Shown here: positions 31,019 to 33,379 of the stretch, in pieces
Layout of the letters: each line of letters starts with the position of its first letter
Position numbering within the stretch: position 1 is the first letter of the stretch
NCBI GenBank assembly: GCA_050251635.1
Contig: JBFWML010000024.1
Coordinates: 1 to 33,379 of the forward strand
Length of the DNA: 33,379 nt
Origin: JBFWML01 sp050251635
Lineage (GTDB): Bacteria; Campylobacterota; Campylobacteria; Campylobacterales; SZUA-545
Reading direction: 5' to 3'
Position numbers and translations under genes: made by a program
Notes under the pieces: model-generated
Database searches by the model: none
What the model saw: the letters and a program-made list of their open reading frames with translations, nothing else
What the model was told of the DNA's origin: nothing

Positions 31019-32347
31019 ATGGTTGAACGATACGCCAGAGAAGAGATGAAAAAACATTGGGATATGAACGCCAAATACGGCGCGTGGCTTGAGGTGGAAA
31101 AAGCCGCGACCAAAGCGTGGAACAAACTGGGGCTGATCAGCGACGCCGATTGCGAAAAGATCGTCAAAAACGCGGCCTTTAACATTGACCGGATCGACGA
31201 AATCGAGCGCACGACCAAACACGATGTGATCGCCTTTTTGACCAGCGTGGCCGAAAGCTTGGGCGAAGAGAGCCGCTGGGTGCACTACGGCATGACCAGT
31301 TCCGACACGATCGACACCGCCGTGGCGCTGCAAATGCGCGACAGTCTCGACATTATCATCGCCGATGTGAAGATGCTGATGGAATCGGTCAAAACCCGCG
31401 CCAACGAACACAAAAAAACCCTGATGGTGGGCCGAAGCCACGGCATCCACGGCGAGCCGATCACCTTCGGTTTGGTGCTGGCGGTGTGGTACGACGAGCT
31501 TAAGCGCCACCTGACCAATCTGGAGCAGACCCGCGAGGTCATTGCGGTGGGCAAGATCAGTGGGGCGATGGGGAACTTCGCCCATGCGCCGCTGGAACTG
31601 GAAGAGCTGACCTGCGAATATCTGGGCCTGCAAGCCGCCCCCGCGTCCAATCAGGTCATTCAACGTGACCGCTACGCCCGGCTGGCCACGGCGCTGGCTT
31701 TGCTGGCCAGCAGCATCGAAAAGTTCGCCGTGCAGGTTCGCCACTGGCAGCGCACCGAGGTCTATGAGGCCGAAGAGTACTTCAGCCCCGGCCAAAAGGG
31801 CAGCAGCGCCATGCCCCACAAACGCAACCCGGTGCTGACCGAAAACATCACCGGCCTGGCCCGCATGGTGCGCGCCTACGCCACCCCCGCCATGGAAAAC
31901 GTGGCCCTCTGGCATGAACGCGACATCTCGCATAGCTCCACCGAACGCTTCTGGCTGCCCGACGCGTTTATCACCACCGATTTTATGCTCCACCGCATGA
32001 ACGGCGTGATCGCTAAACTGGTCGTGTACCCCGAAAACATGATGAAAAACCTCAACCTCACGGGCGGTCTGGTCTTTAGCCAGCGCATTTTGCTGGAACT
32101 CCCCAAAGCGGGCCTGAGCCGCGAAGCGGCCTACGCTATTGTGCAGCGCAACGCGATGAAGGTCTGGGAAGGGCTGCAAGCGGGTAAACCGGCGGTGAAC
32201 GACAAGGGTGAATCGCTCTACCAACAGTACCTGCTGGCCGATCAGGAGCTGGTCGCCGCTATGGGCGAAGCGGCGATCCGCGAATGCTTCAACTACGACT
32301 ACTACACGCGGAATGTGGACGGGATTTTTAAACGGGTTTTTGGGTGA
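31019..32347 (+). CDS. purB: Adenylosuccinate lyase
   Basis: A 442-residue fumarase/aspartase-superfamily lyase. The signature loop SSAMPHKRNP is at 262-271, with the conserved MTSSD segment near 90 and GRSHGIHGEP near 138 holding the general acid histidine. It acts twice in purine synthesis (SAICAR to AICAR, adenylosuccinate to AMP). AAAGGAG precedes the ATG by 7 bases; only 3 bases separate it from bioB. Last gene of the ten-gene run. Confidence 0.95.
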   Translation: MVERYAREEMKKHWDMNAKYGAWLEVEKAATKAWNKLGLISDADCEKIVKNAAFNIDRIDEIERTTKHDVIAFLTSVAESLGEESRWVHYGMTSSDTIDTAVALQMRDSLDIIIADVKMLMESVKTRANEHKKTLMVGRSHGIHGEPITFGLVLAVWYDELKRHLTNLEQTREVIAVGKISGAMGNFAHAPLELEELTCEYLGLQAAPASNQVIQRDRYARLATALALLASSIEKFAVQVRHWQRTEVYEAEEYFSPGQKGSSAMPHKRNPVLTENITGLARMVRAYATPAMENVALWHERDISHSSTERFWLPDAFITTDFMLHRMNGVIAKLVVYPENMMKNLNLTGGLVFSQRILLELPKAGLSREAAYAIVQRNAMKVWEGLQAGKPAVNDKGESLYQQYLLADQELVAAMGEAAIRECFNYDYYTRNVDGIFKRVFG

Positions 32348-32367
32348 TTTTCCCCCACCGAATTGGA

Positions 32368-32388
32368 TAGAATCAAGCCTTAAAGGAG
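32368..32388 (+). promoter_or_regulatory. Promoter and ribosome binding site of the MntA/HepT pair
   Basis: TAGAAT at 32368-32373 is a good -10 box; AAAGGAG at 32382-32388 lies 6 bases before the TTG at 32395. The 47 bases between purB and mntA hold little else. Toxin-antitoxin operons usually have their own promoter. Confidence 0.55.
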
Positions 32389-32394
32389 TCTGCT

Positions 32395-32691
32395 TTGAAA
32401 AAAGATGAAATCCTGAACTTTTTAAAAGCAAACAAAGAGGCGCTCCGCTCGCGCTACGGGGTCGAAAAGCTGGGGCTTTTCGGCTCCTTTTCGCGGAACG
32501 AGGCCAACGAAAACAGCGATATCGACATCCTGTTTGAAGTGGGCAACGGCGTAAAGCTCTCGCTTTTTGACTACCTGAAGCTGAGCGCCTATCTGGAAGA
32601 GAACCTGCATCAGAAGGTCGATCTGGTGCGGGAAGCCAAGCTCAAAGAGGCGCTAAAACCCTACGTTTACAAAGATATTGTTTATGCCTGA
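32395..32691 (+). CDS. MntA-type nucleotidyltransferase antitoxin
   Basis: A 98-residue minimal nucleotidyltransferase. The catalytic motif is G30-S31 followed by D42-I-D44 (LFGSFSRNEANENSDIDILFEV). MntA proteins of the HepT/MntA system add AMP to the toxin's tyrosine and so block it. TTG start fixed by AAAGGAG 6 bases upstream. It overlaps the hepT gene by 8 bases. Confidence 0.88.
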   Translation: MKKDEILNFLKANKEALRSRYGVEKLGLFGSFSRNEANENSDIDILFEVGNGVKLSLFDYLKLSAYLEENLHQKVDLVREAKLKEALKPYVYKDIVYA

Positions 32692-33028
32692 ACGCGACTG
32701 GCGGCTTTATCTGGCCGACATTGCTCAGGAGTGCAAAAACATCCGCGCCTTCACCCGCGATCTGACTTATGAAACCTTCACCGAAAATCTAGAAAAAGTT
32801 TACGCTACCGCCAAAGCCTTTGAAAACATCGGCGAAGCGGTCAAAAAGCTACCCAAAGAAATTACGCAAAACTATCCTGAAATCCCGTGGGTCGAGATTG
32901 CCAAAATGCGCGATGTGTTGACCCATCACTATTTTGGTTTGGATGACAAGGTGTTGTGGGATACGCTGGGGGATGAGTTTTCGGTTTTTGAGATGACGAT
33001 TGAGAGAATGGTGGATGGGCATGCGTAA
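32684..33028 (+). CDS. HepT-family RNase toxin
   Basis: A 114-residue HEPN-fold protein of the HepT (DUF86) family. The RX4HXY active site is R76, H81, Y83 in KMRDVLTHHYFG; Y83 is the expected AMPylation target of MntA. A TTG two codons upstream is possible, but ATG at 32684 is preferred. HepT toxins cut RNA (tRNA in the studied cases). The pair sits at the edge between the core cluster and an A+T-richer region. Confidence 0.88.
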   Translation: MPERDWRLYLADIAQECKNIRAFTRDLTYETFTENLEKVYATAKAFENIGEAVKKLPKEITQNYPEIPWVEIAKMRDVLTHHYFGLDDKVLWDTLGDEFSVFEMTIERMVDGHA

Positions 33029-33118
33029 CCTGTAGGGAGGCTGTTTGTCCCCCGCCCCTGCTTCTATCAAGAAGTTTCAGATAGGCTCACTAATTCCATT
33101 AGAACTGTCGGAGAACAC

Positions 33119-33379
33119 ATGGACGACCGCCCAAACTACTTCGTGAGAACGCTGATATCACTCCTTGTTGTCGCGCTCGCCGTATTGGTTGGCATCAGCT
33201 TTGCGTTTGGCCAGCCCCAATACGGAATTACCGGTGGCATCATCACGGTCATACTGATTATTGTTGTCCTCGTGCTATCCGAATCTTTCAATCAACTAAG
33301 TATTGGCAAGATACTTAGTCTGACAAAAGAGGTCACAAAGAAGCAAGAAGAGAATGCGACCATAAAGGAAGAAAACAAG
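33119..33379 (+). CDS. Membrane/coiled-coil protein, N-terminal part (runs off right edge)
   Basis: The ATG at 33119-33121 with GGAG 5 bases upstream opens 87 codons to the window end. It reads MDDRPNYFVRTLISLLVVAL and continues with two membrane helices (about 9-29 and 39-57) and then a basic-acidic helix (LTKEVTKKQEENATIKEEN) that looks like the start of a coiled coil. Codon choice (ATA, CTA, AGT, GTA) differs from the G+C-rich genes before it, suggesting later acquisition. Bases 33029-33118 before it hold no gene. Family unrecognised. Confidence 0.65.
   Translation, partial: MDDRPNYFVRTLISLLVVALAVLVGISFAFGQPQYGITGGIITVILIIVVLVLSESFNQLSIGKILSLTKEVTKKQEENATIKEENK

Noticed and set aside
30590..32431. 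613-codon open frame antisense to bioB and purB
   Set aside because: Shadow of two clear genes; no domain, composition dominated by His, Val, Phe and Gly.
33029..33118. Possible terminator after hepT
   Set aside because: Only short GGGA/TCCC and CTTC/GAAG pairings exist and no T-run follows.
1..33379. rRNA, tRNA, CRISPR arrays, insertion sequences
   Set aside because: None seen: no conserved tRNA arms, no regularly spaced repeats with spacers, no transposase or integrase gene.

Overview
The window looks like a core-genome segment of a Campylobacterota (epsilonproteobacterial) chromosome. The evidence is gene order and protein type: minC-lpxC-tsaB-thrB-ylxR-infB-rbfA-rimP-ribD in one direction, a bc1 complex made of a TAT-signal Rieske protein, a one-piece cytochrome b and a two-heme cytochrome c1, a PglF-type membrane dehydratase, and a short biotin synthase. 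Base composition is high for that phylum (coding regions roughly 55-60% G+C by eye). The species is not identifiable from the sequence alone; a respiring free-living relative of Sulfurimonas/Sulfurovum-like lineages is an inference.

Layout. 1-390: left edge, the first 35 codons of an unrecognised minus-strand gene and an A+T-rich non-coding stretch with two stem-loops and a phased direct repeat. 391-1465: minus-strand pair, isochorismatase-family hydrolase and RBBP9/YdeN-type serine hydrolase. 1554-3319: an exported DUF4412-like protein, a small exported cytochrome c and a DJ-1/YajL protein. 3363-7283: a four-gene signalling block ordered kinase, regulator, regulator, kinase; it runs directly into 7351-9228, which encodes an exported Gln/Met-rich protein, a thrombospondin-3/beta-barrel outer-membrane protein and a DUF4405 membrane protein. 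The boundary carries phased 11-bp repeats resembling an OmpR-family operator. 9225-10805: a minus-strand HPt-REC-REC-GGDEF diguanylate cyclase. 10857-19296: DHH phosphoesterase, then the minC-to-ribD translation/envelope run. 19331-22110: petABC on the minus strand with a clear terminator. 22278-24140: mnmG. 24206-32347: ten tightly packed plus-strand genes (small coiled-coil protein, PglF, phosphohexomutase, exported protein, DEDDh exonuclease, membrane protein, MobA, YfcE-type phosphodiesterase, BioB, PurB). 32395-33028: MntA/HepT toxin-antitoxin pair. 33119-end: a partial membrane/coiled-coil protein with different codon use, probably the start of an accessory region.

How it fits together. 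Most of the window is housekeeping: translation initiation and ribosome maturation, tRNA modification, lipid A, division-site selection, riboflavin, biotin, molybdenum cofactor, purines and respiration. The most interesting part is 3.3-9.2 kb, where two tandem two-component pairs lie upstream of an envelope module. Several genes appear to have a -10 box so close to the start codon that their transcripts would be leaderless, and at least seven genes use TTG starts, three of them in TTGA stop-start overlaps. No rRNA, tRNA, CRISPR array, insertion sequence or prophage gene was recognised. No gene-free stretch exceeds 300 bases; the largest is 108-390.
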